A stretch of 64,000 nucleotides of DNA, from the NCBI RefSeq assembly GCF_006352025.1, contig NZ_CP040936.1, positions 434,001 through 498,000 of the forward strand, read 5' to 3'. Under the pieces are notes generated by a model that did not search any database, was not told the origin of the DNA, and was given only the letters and a program-made list of their open reading frames with translations. Source of the DNA: Hymenobacter sp. DG01 (GTDB lineage Bacteria; Bacteroidota; Bacteroidia; Cytophagales; Hymenobacteraceae). This document shows, in pieces, positions 1 through 8,530 of the stretch (positions within the stretch are counted from its first letter, which is position 1; every line of letters begins with the position of its first letter). The position numbers and the translations under genes are program-made.

Positions 1-265
1 GCTGCGTGAGGGTGCTGGGCAGGTGGCGCAGGTGGTTTTCGTGGGCAAACAACAGCCGCAGCCGCCGCAATTGCTCTATGTTTTGGGGTAGTAATTCCAG
101 GTTCTGGCCCCGCAGGTTTAGCTCGGTAACGCAGGCAGGCTGGCTGAGAGCAGCAGACAAGGAATGAGAAACTTTGGTGGTGCACTGCGCCAAACAAGTG
201 TTGCCCTGCAAAGCCTGCAGGGCAACAACTAGTAAGGTTGAAAGAAAAAGTAGGCTGTACCTCAC
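1..265 (-). CDS. Leucine-rich repeat secreted protein, N-terminal part (cut by window edge)
   Basis: The reading frame opens with GTG at 265-263 and runs off the left edge. It starts with a hydrophobic signal peptide (RYSLLFLSTLLVVALQAL), then a short Cys-containing linker, then leucine-rich repeats of the form LxxLxLxxNxLxxLP (TELNLRGQNLELLPQNI, then LRRLRLLFAHENHLRHLP). LRR proteins usually act through protein binding; no more specific role can be read from 88 residues. The GTG overlaps the stop codon (TGA, 264-262) of the upstream PhoX-like gene, so the two are probably co-transcribed and translationally coupled. The signal peptide implies export. The start is inferred from the overlap and from the signal peptide beginning right after it. 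Confidence 0.7.
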   Translation of the reverse strand, partial: MRYSLLFLSTLLVVALQALQGNTCLAQCTTKVSHSLSAALSQPACVTELNLRGQNLELLPQNIEQLRRLRLLFAHENHLRHLPSTLTQ

Positions 266-1944
266 TGCTTAATGAAATGACGAGTAGTGAGGGTGGTAGC
301 CGTTTTGATAACCAGGCTGTAGTGGCCGCCCTGTAGCTGGCTTACCGTCAGCTTCAGCATGTTCTGGCCCTGGTTTAGGGTAGCCGTCTGTTCCAGTACA
401 CGGGTGCCCACAGAGTTATACACCGTTAGCGTAGCCGCTTCCCGCAGCCGGTGCGACAGGGCAATAGTCAGCTCGTCGTTGCTCACGGGGTTCGGATACA
501 CATCGGCCTTAATGAGCTCAGATTTGGCGGTGCTTAAGGCCGTGGCAGTACCTAGCGTGCCTTTGCGCCCTATAACCAAGGCAGTGGATTTGTTAAAGAC
601 TACCGATTGGCCCGCCGCATCCAGGGTAGCAAGCGTATTCTTCTCATCCGGGCTCTGCATTGAAACGAAAATGAACCGTTCATCGGGCGAGAAGGTCATG
701 CCTGTCGGCTCACAGCCAGCAGGGGTTACGGCAAACAGCTCCACGGCTGGGCTTGCCTGCGTGTGGCAGGGCTTGATCAACCAGATGTGGTTGCGGCCGC
801 CGTCCTGCAATACATACAGGTTGCCTTTGGAATCAAAGGTGAGGTTATCGTTGCCGGTGCCCCAGCGCTCTGAGATAGTGCCAGTACCGTAGTTGATGGT
901 GTAAGCCTGGTCGGTTACCGTAGGCGAGTTGCCAGCAAAGATTTCAAAGTTGCTGATAGTAGTGCCGGTGGCGCCTGAATCAGTGAAGCGGTAGGTAGTG
1001 CCGGGGCCTTTGGCCGTGAAATATACTTGGCCGGTAAGCGGGCTGATTTCAATGTCTTCAACGCCATTGAAGCTGGTAGCACCTAATGCTCTGGCGGCCG
1101 TAGTGGTGTTGTTACACTCCGTAGGAGTAGAGTTTGGTACCTGAATCCAGGTGCCCGTAGTGGCTGTGCCAATAGCCCCACTTAATTGAAGAGCATACAG
1201 CTTGCCCTTGCCTAGCTTACCCGCAGCATCAGCCACATACTTATACACGAAGCTGTTAGCAGAACCGTCATCTGCGCCTTCGTACACCGTGCGCAGGTCA
1301 GGAGCCACAACGATGTTCTCGTGCTTCAGGCGGCCCATCATCCACAGCTTATCAGGCTTGCTGTCACCGTCCTGGTCTTTTACGGCATGCGTAGCAGGGT
1401 CAATTTCTATGTTCCAGCCGGAGTCCAGGTACCCGTCGTTGTTGGTGTCCACGGGGTTAGTAGGTCCCAGATTTTCCTCGCAGGTCACAATCGTGCTCCA
1501 GGGGGTGACGGTGCCCGAGCAGTTGTTAATGGTACCAAGTACGGGGGCAAAATTTACCGGATGCTTGGCCGTTACGTTCCACAGCTTGGAGGTAGCATTA
1601 AAGTTCAGGCTGAGCATGCTTACCCCCGAAGTTGTGCCGGAGCCCTCATGGTTAATAGAGAGGTAGCCATTGGTGCTGCTGCCGCTTATAGGGGCGTACC
1701 CGGTAAAGTCGAAAGCTTCCAGCATGTTGCCATCGGCGGCGTTGGTGTAGGCATTACCCCCCTGCGCCAGCATCTGAAATGTGTGCGTGGACGGGATGCG
1801 CAGGTCCTGGGGCTGGGTGGAGGGCTGCACCGACGTAAACCGGCTGATGTGGTCCTCGGGCAGGGTAGGGCAGGCCGTTTGGGCCAGCCCCGCGGTGCTG
1901 CCGCCAAGCAGAGCGGCGGCCAGAAAGGTAGAGGTAGATTTCAT
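262..1944 (-). CDS. PhoX-like (DUF839) secreted protein with T9SS type A sorting domain
   Basis: Residues 1-22 form a signal peptide (MKSTSTFLAAALLGG...GLAQ). Residues of about 60-420 match the PhoX/DUF839 beta-propeller family, with features such as the NHEGSGT segment, TPWSTIVTCEEN and EDIEISP. PhoX enzymes are calcium/iron alkaline phosphatases, but many DUF839 members are uncharacterised, so activity is not certain. The last 80 residues or so carry PNPVSN, a GTRVL strand and a C-terminal KTAT...RHFIKQ, which is the type A sorting domain that sends proteins through the type IX system. Start at ATG 1944 was preferred to an in-frame ATG 30 nt upstream because the signal peptide begins there. 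The divergent neighbour is a T9SS plug gene. Confidence 0.8.
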   Translation of the reverse strand: MKSTSTFLAAALLGGSTAGLAQTACPTLPEDHISRFTSVQPSTQPQDLRIPSTHTFQMLAQGGNAYTNAADGNMLEAFDFTGYAPISGSSTNGYLSINHEGSGTTSGVSMLSLNFNATSKLWNVTAKHPVNFAPVLGTINNCSGTVTPWSTIVTCEENLGPTNPVDTNNDGYLDSGWNIEIDPATHAVKDQDGDSKPDKLWMMGRLKHENIVVAPDLRTVYEGADDGSANSFVYKYVADAAGKLGKGKLYALQLSGAIGTATTGTWIQVPNSTPTECNNTTTAARALGATSFNGVEDIEISPLTGQVYFTAKGPGTTYRFTDSGATGTTISNFEIFAGNSPTVTDQAYTINYGTGTISERWGTGNDNLTFDSKGNLYVLQDGGRNHIWLIKPCHTQASPAVELFAVTPAGCEPTGMTFSPDERFIFVSMQSPDEKNTLATLDAAGQSVVFNKSTALVIGRKGTLGTATALSTAKSELIKADVYPNPVSNDELTIALSHRLREAATLTVYNSVGTRVLEQTATLNQGQNMLKLTVSQLQGGHYSLVIKTATTLTTRHFIKQ

Positions 1945-2186
1945 GCGTAGGGCTTGGTTTGGAATGCGCCGCAAGTACGAAACCCACTGTTTCGCGTGGT
2001 TTAAGTGCCGGTTAAGGCTTTATAAACTCGTGGTTACCGAGGTGTTACGTCCTGGCCCTCCGCACTCCGGCTGGTCCGGGCCTGGCGGTCCGGCGGCCAG
2101 CGCCCAGGCTGCTGGTGGCTAGCGCCCGGCCGGGTTGCCACCGGCGCAGCGGCGGCGGGCCCGCGCCGGAAGTGCGCCGTATCGCC

Positions 2187-2194
2187 TACATTCG
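2187..2194 (+). promoter_or_regulatory. Possible -7 box (TACATTCG) of the T9SS plug gene
   Basis: TACATTCG is one base off the Bacteroidota -7 consensus TAnnTTTG. It ends 5 nt before the ATG at 2200, so transcription would begin at or very near the start codon. No -33 TTG was seen at the right spacing. Confidence 0.4.
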
Positions 2195-2199
2195 CTTTT

Positions 2200-3546
2200 A
2201 TGCGCTACCCCCTTTTTTCCGCTGTACTGCTGCTGGCGGCCACCGCCTGTGTGCCGCTGGGCACGCCCATCACCGACCCTAACGCCGCCCGCCGGCCCGC
2301 CACCCCCGGCCAGCAAGCCCCCGAGTACTACGCCAACAAAACCCTGCGCTACGAGGACGCCGTGTACGACCCCAACGTGCGCACGGTGCAGTGCTACGTG
2401 CCCACCGGGCAGGCAAACGAGGTGTTTAATCCGCCGGTGGTGCCGCTGTCCCAGGGGCAGCCTGCGGTGCTGGAGTTTGACGTGCTGGGCGGTACCGGGC
2501 AGCGCCTCACGGCCAAGCTGGTGCACTGCGACCTGAATTGGCAGCCCTCCGTGCTGACGGATCTGCAGTTTCTGTCGGAAATCAATGAGCAAACTATCAC
2601 CGACTACCGGGCCTCGGTGAGTACCAGGGTGCCCTACTACCACTACCGCCTCCGGATGCCGCGCGTCAAGCTTTCGGGCAACTACCTGTGGGTAGTGCAG
2701 GGGCCGGGCGGTACGCCCCTGCTGAGCCGGCGGGTGCTGGTGTTCGAGGAGGGCGGCGTGCAGGTGTACCTGCGCCAGGGTATTCCGGTAGCTGGGCAGG
2801 AGCGCTACACCCTGCAGCAGCTCGATTTCGGTATCCGCTACAATATGCAGCTGGTAAACCCGGCCCAGGAGGTAAAGGTGGTACTGCGCCAGAACTACCG
2901 CTGGGACAATGCCAAGTACAACCTGCGCCCCACCTTCGTGCGCGACGCCGAGCGCCAGCTGGATTATCAGTACTTCAACTTCGAGAATGCCTTCCCGGCC
3001 CTGAGCGAGTTCCGGTTTGTTGATTTGCGCACGTTCCGCTCCCTGGGTGTGGGCGTGGCCCGCATTGATGCCGAGGCTACCCCCCGCGCCGCCCTGCTAC
3101 TGCCCGAAGCTACCCGCAACGGCCAAGCCTACTCCCAGTACGACGACATCAACGGGCAGCGTGTAATTGAGAGCCGCGAGTATGGCAACGGTGCTACCAA
3201 CGCCGACTACCTCGACGTGACCTTTCAGCTCCGGGCCGAGCAGCCGGCACCCGGCCCCGTGTATGTGCTGGGCGCGCTTTCCGACTGGCAGTTCAAAGAT
3301 GAGTTTAAGCTGACCTACGATGCCGCGGCCCGGCAGTACATCGGCCACGCCCTGCTCAAGCAAGGCTACTACAACTACCTCTACGCCGTGCAAACGCCCC
3401 AGGGTCCCAACAGCGTGTACTGGGAAGGCAGCCACCAGGAAACCGAAAACCGCTACGATCTGCTGGTGTACTACCGCCCGCCCGGCACCCGCACCGATCT
3501 GCTCGTTGGCTACCAGACGGTGAACGTAAATGGCCGTCAGCCCTAA
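2200..3546 (+). CDS. Type IX secretion system plug protein (DUF5103 family)
   Basis: 448 residues with an N-terminal lipoprotein-like signal whose hydrophobic core ends in AATAC (Cys17), followed by domains typical of the DUF5103/T9SS plug family (YEDAVYDPNVRTVQCY at the start of the mature part, central beta domains, and a C-terminal YVLGALSDWQF segment resembling a carbohydrate-binding-like fold). In the type IX system the plug protein seals the periplasmic side of the SprA translocon after cargo release; this is family knowledge, not shown by the sequence. It is divergent from the PhoX-like T9SS cargo gene and ends at a strong hairpin. Function confidence is high at family level; whether this copy is the only plug in the genome is unknown. 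Confidence 0.85.
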   Translation: MRYPLFSAVLLLAATACVPLGTPITDPNAARRPATPGQQAPEYYANKTLRYEDAVYDPNVRTVQCYVPTGQANEVFNPPVVPLSQGQPAVLEFDVLGGTGQRLTAKLVHCDLNWQPSVLTDLQFLSEINEQTITDYRASVSTRVPYYHYRLRMPRVKLSGNYLWVVQGPGGTPLLSRRVLVFEEGGVQVYLRQGIPVAGQERYTLQQLDFGIRYNMQLVNPAQEVKVVLRQNYRWDNAKYNLRPTFVRDAERQLDYQYFNFENAFPALSEFRFVDLRTFRSLGVGVARIDAEATPRAALLLPEATRNGQAYSQYDDINGQRVIESREYGNGATNADYLDVTFQLRAEQPAPGPVYVLGALSDWQFKDEFKLTYDAAARQYIGHALLKQGYYNYLYAVQTPQGPNSVYWEGSHQETENRYDLLVYYRPPGTRTDLLVGYQTVNVNGRQP

Positions 3547-3566
3547 ACTCATCTTCTTCCTGAATG

Positions 3567-3602
3567 CAACAGCGGCGCCCTGGTACCAGGGCGCCGCTGT
3601 TG
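3567..3602. terminator. Bidirectional hairpin between convergent genes
   Basis: A perfect 36-nt palindrome (CAACAGCGGCGCCCTGG/TACC...) centred on GGTACC, between the T9SS plug gene and the convergent curlin gene. There is no long T run on either side, so termination efficiency is uncertain. Confidence 0.7.
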
Positions 3603-3639
3603 TAGTATGCTAATGCTAACGGGTCAAGCCGTAGCGGTG

Positions 3640-4590
3640 CTACGGATGGTTCTGGTGTACTACCGCTTCGTGGCCGGTACCGTTCTGGGCCACTGTGCTG
3701 CTCTGGCCCGAAAGGCCCTGGTACGTGCGGGCCTCGTTCAGAATGCCGGCCTGCTGCTGGCTGGCCACGCTGTTGAAGCTGTCCTGCTCGATGAGGGCCT
3801 GGTTGCCGCCACCCGAAACGCCCAGGCCCTGGGCCTGGTAAGCCCGGTTGCCGGAGCCGGTTTGTTCCACGGCCGCCAGGTTGCCCGAGCCGTCGCTCTG
3901 GCTTTGCTCGGCCACGTTGCGGTTGCCAATCTGCAGGGCTGAGGCCACGTTATCCCCAAACGACTGCGTCTGGATCAGCCGGTTGTCGTTGCCGATCTGC
4001 ACCCCGGTAGCCGTTTGGCTGATGCCGCGCTGGCTCTGGTAGGAGTAGTTGCGGTTGCCCGTCGAGGAAAGCGTTGCCGTGCTCCCCGGCCCTTCCTGGT
4101 GCTGCTCGGCGGTGTTGGCGCTTCCCACCTGGTTAATGGAGGCCTGCAGCGCCCGGCCCCGCTGATCCTGCAGGGCCTCGTTGCGGCTGCCAATCTGGAT
4201 AACGGATGCCGCGCCCTGGCCTACCTGGGTTTGCGTGCTCTGGTTTTCATTGCCGAGCTGTACGGCCGCCACGCTGCCGCCGCTCCAGAAATTCTCGGTC
4301 TGCGATTGGGTAACAGCGTTGCGAATACCCGTTTGGGTAGCCGTGGCCGTGTAGTCGCGGCCACTTTGGGTTTGCTGCAGCGTGTTACGGTTGCCAGCCT
4401 GCGTGCCCGTAGCCGTGTTGCCTGCCCCGCTTTGCAGCACGGCAATGGTATTGCGGCTGCCGCGCTGCGTATCGGTGGCGGCGTTGTCGTTGCCTACTTG
4501 CTGTACCGTGGTCAGGTTGTTTTGGGCGTAAGCGCTGCTGCCTGCTAAAGCCAGCGTAAGGCAAAGCGCCATTTGAGTAGCCTTTTTCAT
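3640..4590 (-). CDS. Curlin-repeat fibre subunit (CsgA/CsgB-like)
   Basis: 316 residues: signal peptide 1-22 (MKKATQMALCLTLAL...AYA), then about a dozen curlin-type repeats built around QxGxxNxAxxxQ (for example QQVGNDNAATDTQ, LQSGAGNTATGTQ, VQIGNDNRLIQTQ). These repeats form the strand-turn-strand units of functional amyloid; Asn and Gln ladders are evident throughout. It would be exported through CsgG and assembled into curli fibres, with CsgE and CsgF as accessory factors. E. coli CsgA has five repeats and about 150 residues, so this protein is about twice as long. It stands alone here, about 58 kb from csgEFG, after an AT-rich upstream region. Major or minor (CsgB-like) subunit cannot be told apart from sequence. 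Confidence 0.9.
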   Translation of the reverse strand: MKKATQMALCLTLALAGSSAYAQNNLTTVQQVGNDNAATDTQRGSRNTIAVLQSGAGNTATGTQAGNRNTLQQTQSGRDYTATATQTGIRNAVTQSQTENFWSGGSVAAVQLGNENQSTQTQVGQGAASVIQIGSRNEALQDQRGRALQASINQVGSANTAEQHQEGPGSTATLSSTGNRNYSYQSQRGISQTATGVQIGNDNRLIQTQSFGDNVASALQIGNRNVAEQSQSDGSGNLAAVEQTGSGNRAYQAQGLGVSGGGNQALIEQDSFNSVASQQQAGILNEARTYQGLSGQSSTVAQNGTGHEAVVHQNHP

Positions 4591-4965
4591 ACTAAAAGAG
4601 GGAATAAGGAGTGAAGGTGAATGACGGGGTATAATTAGTTAATTAATATTAATTATTAAAATAATTTTATAAAGTGAATTGAGTTACTATGGATTTTCGT
4701 CTAGTCGATTCCTACGTGATGTGGTGAGGCCTACTTTCGTTTCAATCGTTGAACGCCAGCTGTTGAGCACCCCACAAGGAGCCGACAATAAGACGCAAGC
4801 GTATTTACAACCTCCGCTACACCGTCTGGAAAACCGCTTAGGATGGCTGGCTAGCTGAATCGGCACGGAATTGGTCTGGTGGCTAGCGGTTCTGTAACCT
4901 TGCAGCCGTGGAGCTTCGTTGCAGGCGTAGTCCCTCTCCCGGCTCATCACCCTAGCTCTCTCACC
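4591..4965. other. Intergenic region, AT-rich next to the curlin gene
   Basis: 375 bp between divergent curlin and M48 protease genes. Positions 4625-4685 are almost purely A/T (TTAGTTAATTAATATTAATT and similar), in sharp contrast to the GC-rich surroundings; this is the likely promoter/regulatory region of the curlin gene. Near 4896 a TAACCTTG resembles a -7 box for the protease. No convincing gene was seen. Confidence 0.5.
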
Positions 4966-6417
4966 ATGTACCCTACGTTCACTTCTGTTCTACACACCGG
5001 CGCTGCTTTGGCGCTGCTGCTGCCGCTCAGCAGCTCCCAACCAGCCGCTGTATCCCCCGCCGCGCTACCGGTAGCACCTGTGCAGGGCGCCCAGCCCGAC
5101 CCACAGGTAATTGCCCAGTTCGGCCTACTCGACAATGCCAAGCTGCAAAGCTACATTGATCAGAAAGGCATGCAGATGGGCCGCATTTCCGACCGCCCCG
5201 CTGACGTAAAAGGCTTTACCATCGTCGATTCGCCCATCATCAATGCTTTTGCTACCCCCGATGGGCACGTGTACTTTACGCGCGGCATTCTGGCCCACTT
5301 CAACAACGAAGCGCAATTCAGCGGAGTGCTGGGCCACGAAATCGGGCACATTACGGCCCGCCACGGCCAGAAGCAGCAAACCCGCTCCACCATTGCCAAC
5401 GGGGCACTTATTCTGGGGTCCATCCTCTCGAAACGGGTAGCCTCCATTGCCCAGCCGGCCTCGCAGGTGGTGGGCCTGGGCCTGCTTAAGTACGGCCGCG
5501 ACGACGAAAATGAATCGGATAAGCTGGGGGTGAAATACTCCAGCAAAATCGGGTACGACCCGGCGTCCATGGCCGACTTCTTCCTGACCCTCTCGCGTAC
5601 CGAGCAAAGCAGCGGGGCCGCCACCGTGCCCACCTTCCTGTCTTCGCACCCCAACTCCGCCGACCGTTACCAGAACGTGAAAAAGCTGGCCCAGCAGGCC
5701 GAGCAGCAGGCCGGCCGCCAGCTGGCCGTGAACCGCGACCAGTACCTGCGCCTGATTGAAGGCCTGCCCTACGGCGACAATCCGCGCGAAGGCTACGTGG
5801 AAAGCAGCGTGTTTTACCACCCCGATCTGAAGTTTCAGTTCCCGATTCCTCAGGGCTGGAAGTCGCAGAACTCGCCCAGCCAGTTCCAGATGGCCGAGCC
5901 CAACGGCAAGGCCGTTATCGTGCTGCTGCCCGCTGGTAGCGGTGCTCTCGATGCGGCCGCGCAAAGCCTCGCTGAGCAGTTGAAGCTGCAGAATGCCCAG
6001 GCCCAGAAAACCACCGTCAACGGCTTCCCTGCCATTGCCATTCAGGGCGACCAGGTAGGGCAGGACCAGCAAACCGGCCAGCAGGGCATCACGGCCCGCA
6101 CGCTCACCTACATCATTCAGGATGGGCAGAGCCTGTACGCCTTCGTGGGCCTGACCTCACCCAACGACTTCAGCACGTATGCTCCGCAGTTTCAGCGCAC
6201 GGCTCAGGGCTACCGCCGCCTCACCGATGCCGCCAAGCTCAACAAGCAGCCCGAACGCATCCGCATCAAAACCGCTAAAGCTGGCCAGACGCTGGCCCAA
6301 GCCCTCACGGCCAACGGCGTGCCCGCCAAGCGCCACGAGGAACTGGCCATCGTAAACGGCATGAAAACCACGGATAAGCTAACGGCCGGTCAGCTGTTTA
6401 AGGTGGTAGGGAAGTAG
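4966..6417 (+). CDS. M48 family zinc metalloprotease with LysM-like C-terminus
   Basis: 483 residues. An N-terminal hydrophobic stretch (residues 8-24) is a signal peptide or anchor. The zinc site is HEIGH at 124-128, with the third ligand in ENESDKLG near residue 183; this arrangement (HExxH, then ExxxD) is that of M48/BepA-type periplasmic peptidases. Residues of about 290-430 are a separate beta-rich region. The last 50 residues (KAGQTLAQALTANG...NGM...LTAGQLFKVV) look like a LysM module, which would hold the protein near peptidoglycan. A role in envelope quality control is inferred from the family. ATG 4966 was chosen because the signal peptide starts there; the frame is open further upstream. 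Confidence 0.88.
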   Translation: MYPTFTSVLHTGAALALLLPLSSSQPAAVSPAALPVAPVQGAQPDPQVIAQFGLLDNAKLQSYIDQKGMQMGRISDRPADVKGFTIVDSPIINAFATPDGHVYFTRGILAHFNNEAQFSGVLGHEIGHITARHGQKQQTRSTIANGALILGSILSKRVASIAQPASQVVGLGLLKYGRDDENESDKLGVKYSSKIGYDPASMADFFLTLSRTEQSSGAATVPTFLSSHPNSADRYQNVKKLAQQAEQQAGRQLAVNRDQYLRLIEGLPYGDNPREGYVESSVFYHPDLKFQFPIPQGWKSQNSPSQFQMAEPNGKAVIVLLPAGSGALDAAAQSLAEQLKLQNAQAQKTTVNGFPAIAIQGDQVGQDQQTGQQGITARTLTYIIQDGQSLYAFVGLTSPNDFSTYAPQFQRTAQGYRRLTDAAKLNKQPERIRIKTAKAGQTLAQALTANGVPAKRHEELAIVNGMKTTDKLTAGQLFKVVGK

Positions 6418-6441
6418 AATGTCAATTGATGTAAAAGACAA

Positions 6442-6906
6442 TTAAAGAACTCCAAACACTACATCAGTTGCCCCGGCTTCCTTATGATGAGTAAGACTTT
6501 CAATGACGGCCTCAAGATCTTCCGTCATTTGTCCTGACTTGAAGTAATCTTCCCACATGCTATACTGAAAGGGCTTCGCCTTGTAGGTAACTTCATTAAG
6601 CATGTTCGGTTGACTCTGCATCTTTTCGGCAACAGTCTTGACAAGCGTCAGCAGTTCATCTACGTTTTGTTTAACGACAATTTCATCTTCTTCAGATTCT
6701 TCCTCCAGGCTATCCAGATAAGTTAGCTTAACTAGAGGATGCAGATCAAGTCCTAAGTAGTTGCCAACACTTATAATCACAGACTCTTCCCCGAATAAAT
6801 CATAGCTGGCGACGAAGTTGTAGTATGATCTATTTATGAAGACGCCACTGTCTTCATATTCCGAATCAACTGCCCTGAGCACAGTCACGTTGAACCCCAT
6901 AATCAA
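6442..6906 (-). CDS. Hypothetical acidic cytoplasmic protein, low GC
   Basis: 154 residues, no signal peptide or membrane segment, rich in Glu/Asp (for example LEEESEEDEIVV near residue 70). I do not recognise the family. Its base composition (about 43% GC by eye) is far below neighbouring genes and its codons are A/T-rich at third positions, a sign of recent acquisition. Size, acidity and isolation resemble immunity proteins or small regulatory proteins of mobile islands, but no toxin gene lies beside it, so this is only a guess. The start could be ATG 6906 or ATG 6900. The gene is convergent with the M48 protease, 24 bp away. Confidence 0.6.
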   Translation of the reverse strand: MIMGFNVTVLRAVDSEYEDSGVFINRSYYNFVASYDLFGEESVIISVGNYLGLDLHPLVKLTYLDSLEEESEEDEIVVKQNVDELLTLVKTVAEKMQSQPNMLNEVTYKAKPFQYSMWEDYFKSGQMTEDLEAVIESLTHHKEAGATDVVFGVL

Positions 6907-6918
6907 GCGTATATAACA

Positions 6919-6954
6919 AAGCGCCCCGGCCGAACCATTTCGACCGGGGCGCTT
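6919..6954 (-). terminator. Hairpin terminator after the YjdM-like gene
   Basis: Inverted arms AAGCGCCCCGG and CCGGGGCGCTT separated by a 14-nt middle that also pairs in part. It lies directly downstream of the 69-residue gene on the minus strand and upstream of the low-GC gene, separating them. Confidence 0.75.
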
Positions 6955-6982
6955 AAGTTACGGAGCGGCTGCAGAGAAAGGG

Positions 6983-7192
6983 CTAGGCTTTCTTCACGAA
7001 TTCGGTTTTGATAACCAGCATGCTACCCCCGGCCTTGCCTTCAATCTCAGCGGGCGAGTTGGTAAGGCGGATGTTCTTGACCACGGTGCCGCGCTTGAGC
7101 GCCTGGGCCATGCCCTTTACTTTCAGGTCTTTGGTAATGGTAACCGAGTCGCCTTCGGTGAGCAGGTTGCCGTTGCTGTCTTTTACGTCCAT
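6983..7192 (-). CDS. YjdM/PhnA C-terminal domain protein
   Basis: 69 residues matching the C-terminal domain of the YjdM (formerly PhnA) family: [35 protein letters not shown], then a terminal KTEFVKK. Despite old names (alkylphosphonate utilisation), the family's function is not established; the Phn label came from gene position in E. coli. The full-length family has an N-terminal zinc ribbon with four cysteines, which is absent here, so this is the single-domain form common in Bacteroidota. It is transcribed with its own terminator at 6919-6954; its upstream gap holds an ATCCGT repeat. Confidence 0.85.
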   Translation of the reverse strand: MDVKDSNGNLLTEGDSVTITKDLKVKGMAQALKRGTVVKNIRLTNSPAEIEGKAGGSMLVIKTEFVKKA

Positions 7193-7202
7193 GATAGGGG
7201 TA

Positions 7203-7246
7203 GGGAAACCGTGAAATCCGATTAATCCGTCTAAATCCGTGATTAA
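7203..7246. repeat. Degenerate ATCCGTGATT-type short repeat
   Basis: Consecutive units CCGTGAAAT, CCGATTAAT, CCGTCTAAAT, CCGTGATTAAA with a 9-11 bp period, filling the gap between ychF and the yjdM-like gene. Related words occur around yggS at 25556-25745. Confidence 0.55.
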
Positions 7247-8340
7247 ACGTTGAAGCGGAAGTGCATGATGTCGCCGTCCTGCACCACGTAATCTTTGCCT
7301 TCCACGGCCATTTTGCCGGCTTCCTTGATCTTTACTTCGGTTTTGTACTCCTGGTAGTCGGCCAGCTTGATAACCTCGGCCCGGATAAAGCCCTTCTCGA
7401 AGTCGGAGTGGATAACGCCCGCAGCCTGGGGAGCCTTGTCGCCCTTGTGGATGGTCCAGGCGCGTACTTCCTGCACACCGGCCGTGAAGTAGGTAATCAG
7501 GTTCAGCAGGGAGTAGGAAGCGCGGATCAGGCGGTTCAGGCCCGACTCTTTCAGGCCGTACTCAGCCAGGAACATTTCCTTTTCCTCGGGGTCTTCCATC
7601 TCCGCAATCTGCGACTCAATGGCGGCCGACACCAGCACCACTTCGGCGCCTTCCTGGGCTACGTGAGCCTGCAGGGCAGCCGTGTGGGCGTTACCATCCT
7701 GAATGCTGGCCTCGTCTACGTTGGCCACGTAAATCACGGGCTTGATGGTCAGCAGCTGCAGATCGGCTACGGCCTCCAGCTCCTCGGGGGTAGCCTGCAC
7801 GGCGCGGGCGTTCTGGCCGGCTTCCAGGGCATCCTTGAAGCGCTGCAGGGCTGCTACCTCTTTCTTAGCCACAGCATCGCCGCTCTTGGCCGAGCGCTCG
7901 GACTTGGCCAGCTTCTTGTCAATGCTCTCCAGATCCTTGATCTGCAGCTCCGTATCGATAACGTCCTTGTCGAAGACGGGGTCAACGCCGCCGGCTACGT
8001 GCACGATGTTGGGGTCGTCGAAGCAGCGGATAACGTGGATAATGGCGTCCACTTCCCGGATGTTAGCCAGGAACTTATTGCCCAGCCCTTCGCCCTTGGA
8101 AGCGCCCTTCACCAGGCCCGCAATGTCCACGAACTCAATGATGGTAGGCAACACGCGCTTGGGGTTTACCAGCTGCTCCAGAATCTGAAGGCGCTCATCG
8201 GGCACGGTAATCACGCCCACGTTCGGCTCGATGGTGCAGAAGGGGTAGTTGGCCGACTCGGCCTTGGCGTTGGAAAGAGCGTTAAACAGCGTGGATTTGC
8301 CCACGTTCGGCAGGCCGACGATACCGCAGCGGAGACCCAT
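7243..8340 (-). CDS. ychF: Redox-regulated ATPase YchF (Obg-related)
   Basis: 365 residues, the usual length. The P-loop GLPNVGKST is at 9-17, [10 protein letters not shown] follows as G3, and the nucleotide-specificity motif reads NVDE rather than NKxD, which is the hallmark of YchF binding ATP in place of GTP. The C-terminal TGS domain ([14 protein letters not shown] ... [17 protein letters not shown]) is intact. YchF binds ribosomes and is linked to the oxidative stress response and translation control. Its start ATG is preceded at 8347-8374 by a four-fold octamer repeat and at 8403-8410 by a -7 box. The protein is highly conserved and the call is firm. Confidence 0.97.
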   Translation of the reverse strand: MGLRCGIVGLPNVGKSTLFNALSNAKAESANYPFCTIEPNVGVITVPDERLQILEQLVNPKRVLPTIIEFVDIAGLVKGASKGEGLGNKFLANIREVDAIIHVIRCFDDPNIVHVAGGVDPVFDKDVIDTELQIKDLESIDKKLAKSERSAKSGDAVAKKEVAALQRFKDALEAGQNARAVQATPEELEAVADLQLLTIKPVIYVANVDEASIQDGNAHTAALQAHVAQEGAEVVLVSAAIESQIAEMEDPEEKEMFLAEYGLKESGLNRLIRASYSLLNLITYFTAGVQEVRAWTIHKGDKAPQAAGVIHSDFEKGFIRAEVIKLADYQEYKTEVKIKEAGKMAVEGKDYVVQDGDIMHFRFNV

Positions 8341-8346
8341 ATGACG

Positions 8347-8378
8347 GTGAAATAGTGAGTTAGTGAGATGGTGAATGG
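8347..8378. repeat. Tandem octamer with GTGA every 8 bp (ychF leader)
   Basis: GTGAAATA, GTGAGTTA, GTGAGATG, GTGAATGG: GTGA at 8347, 8355, 8363 and 8371, exactly 8 bp apart. On the ychF sense strand it reads as TCAC-containing octamers in the 5' leader, ending 6 nt before the ATG. Confidence 0.75.
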
Positions 8379-8402
8379 CTCCCGAAGAAGCAATTCATGG
8401 CG

Positions 8403-8410
8403 CAAAGGTA
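8403..8410 (-). promoter_or_regulatory. -7 box of ychF (TACCTTTG on the minus strand)
   Basis: CAAAGGTA on the plus strand is TACCTTTG on the minus strand, a full match to TAnnTTTG, 62 nt upstream of the ychF start. It places the octamer repeat inside the transcribed leader. No TTG was found at N19. Confidence 0.55.
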
Positions 8411-8530
8411 CGGGGCTTTTCCAAGGAAAGCACGGCGCGCGGTACAGTACAGGCTGCCGGCAATGCGGTGGCCCGCTATAAGGGGCCCCGGGCAGAGCCG
8501 CTATGCGCTAAAGCTCGTGCCGCACAGCAA

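Noticed and set aside
5125..6072. Long open frame on the minus strand opposite the M48 protease
   Set aside because: It is the antisense shadow of a GC-rich gene: Val/Leu/His-rich with no motif, no leader and no conserved domain, while the sense frame has HEIGH and LysM motifs.
6442..7192. Toxin-antitoxin pair of the low-GC gene and the YjdM-like gene
   Set aside because: They are separated by a terminator, differ in composition and neither has a toxin motif.
7261..8355. 365-codon open frame on the plus strand opposite ychF
   Set aside because: Antisense shadow of ychF; ychF has all its GTPase-like motifs, the plus frame has none.
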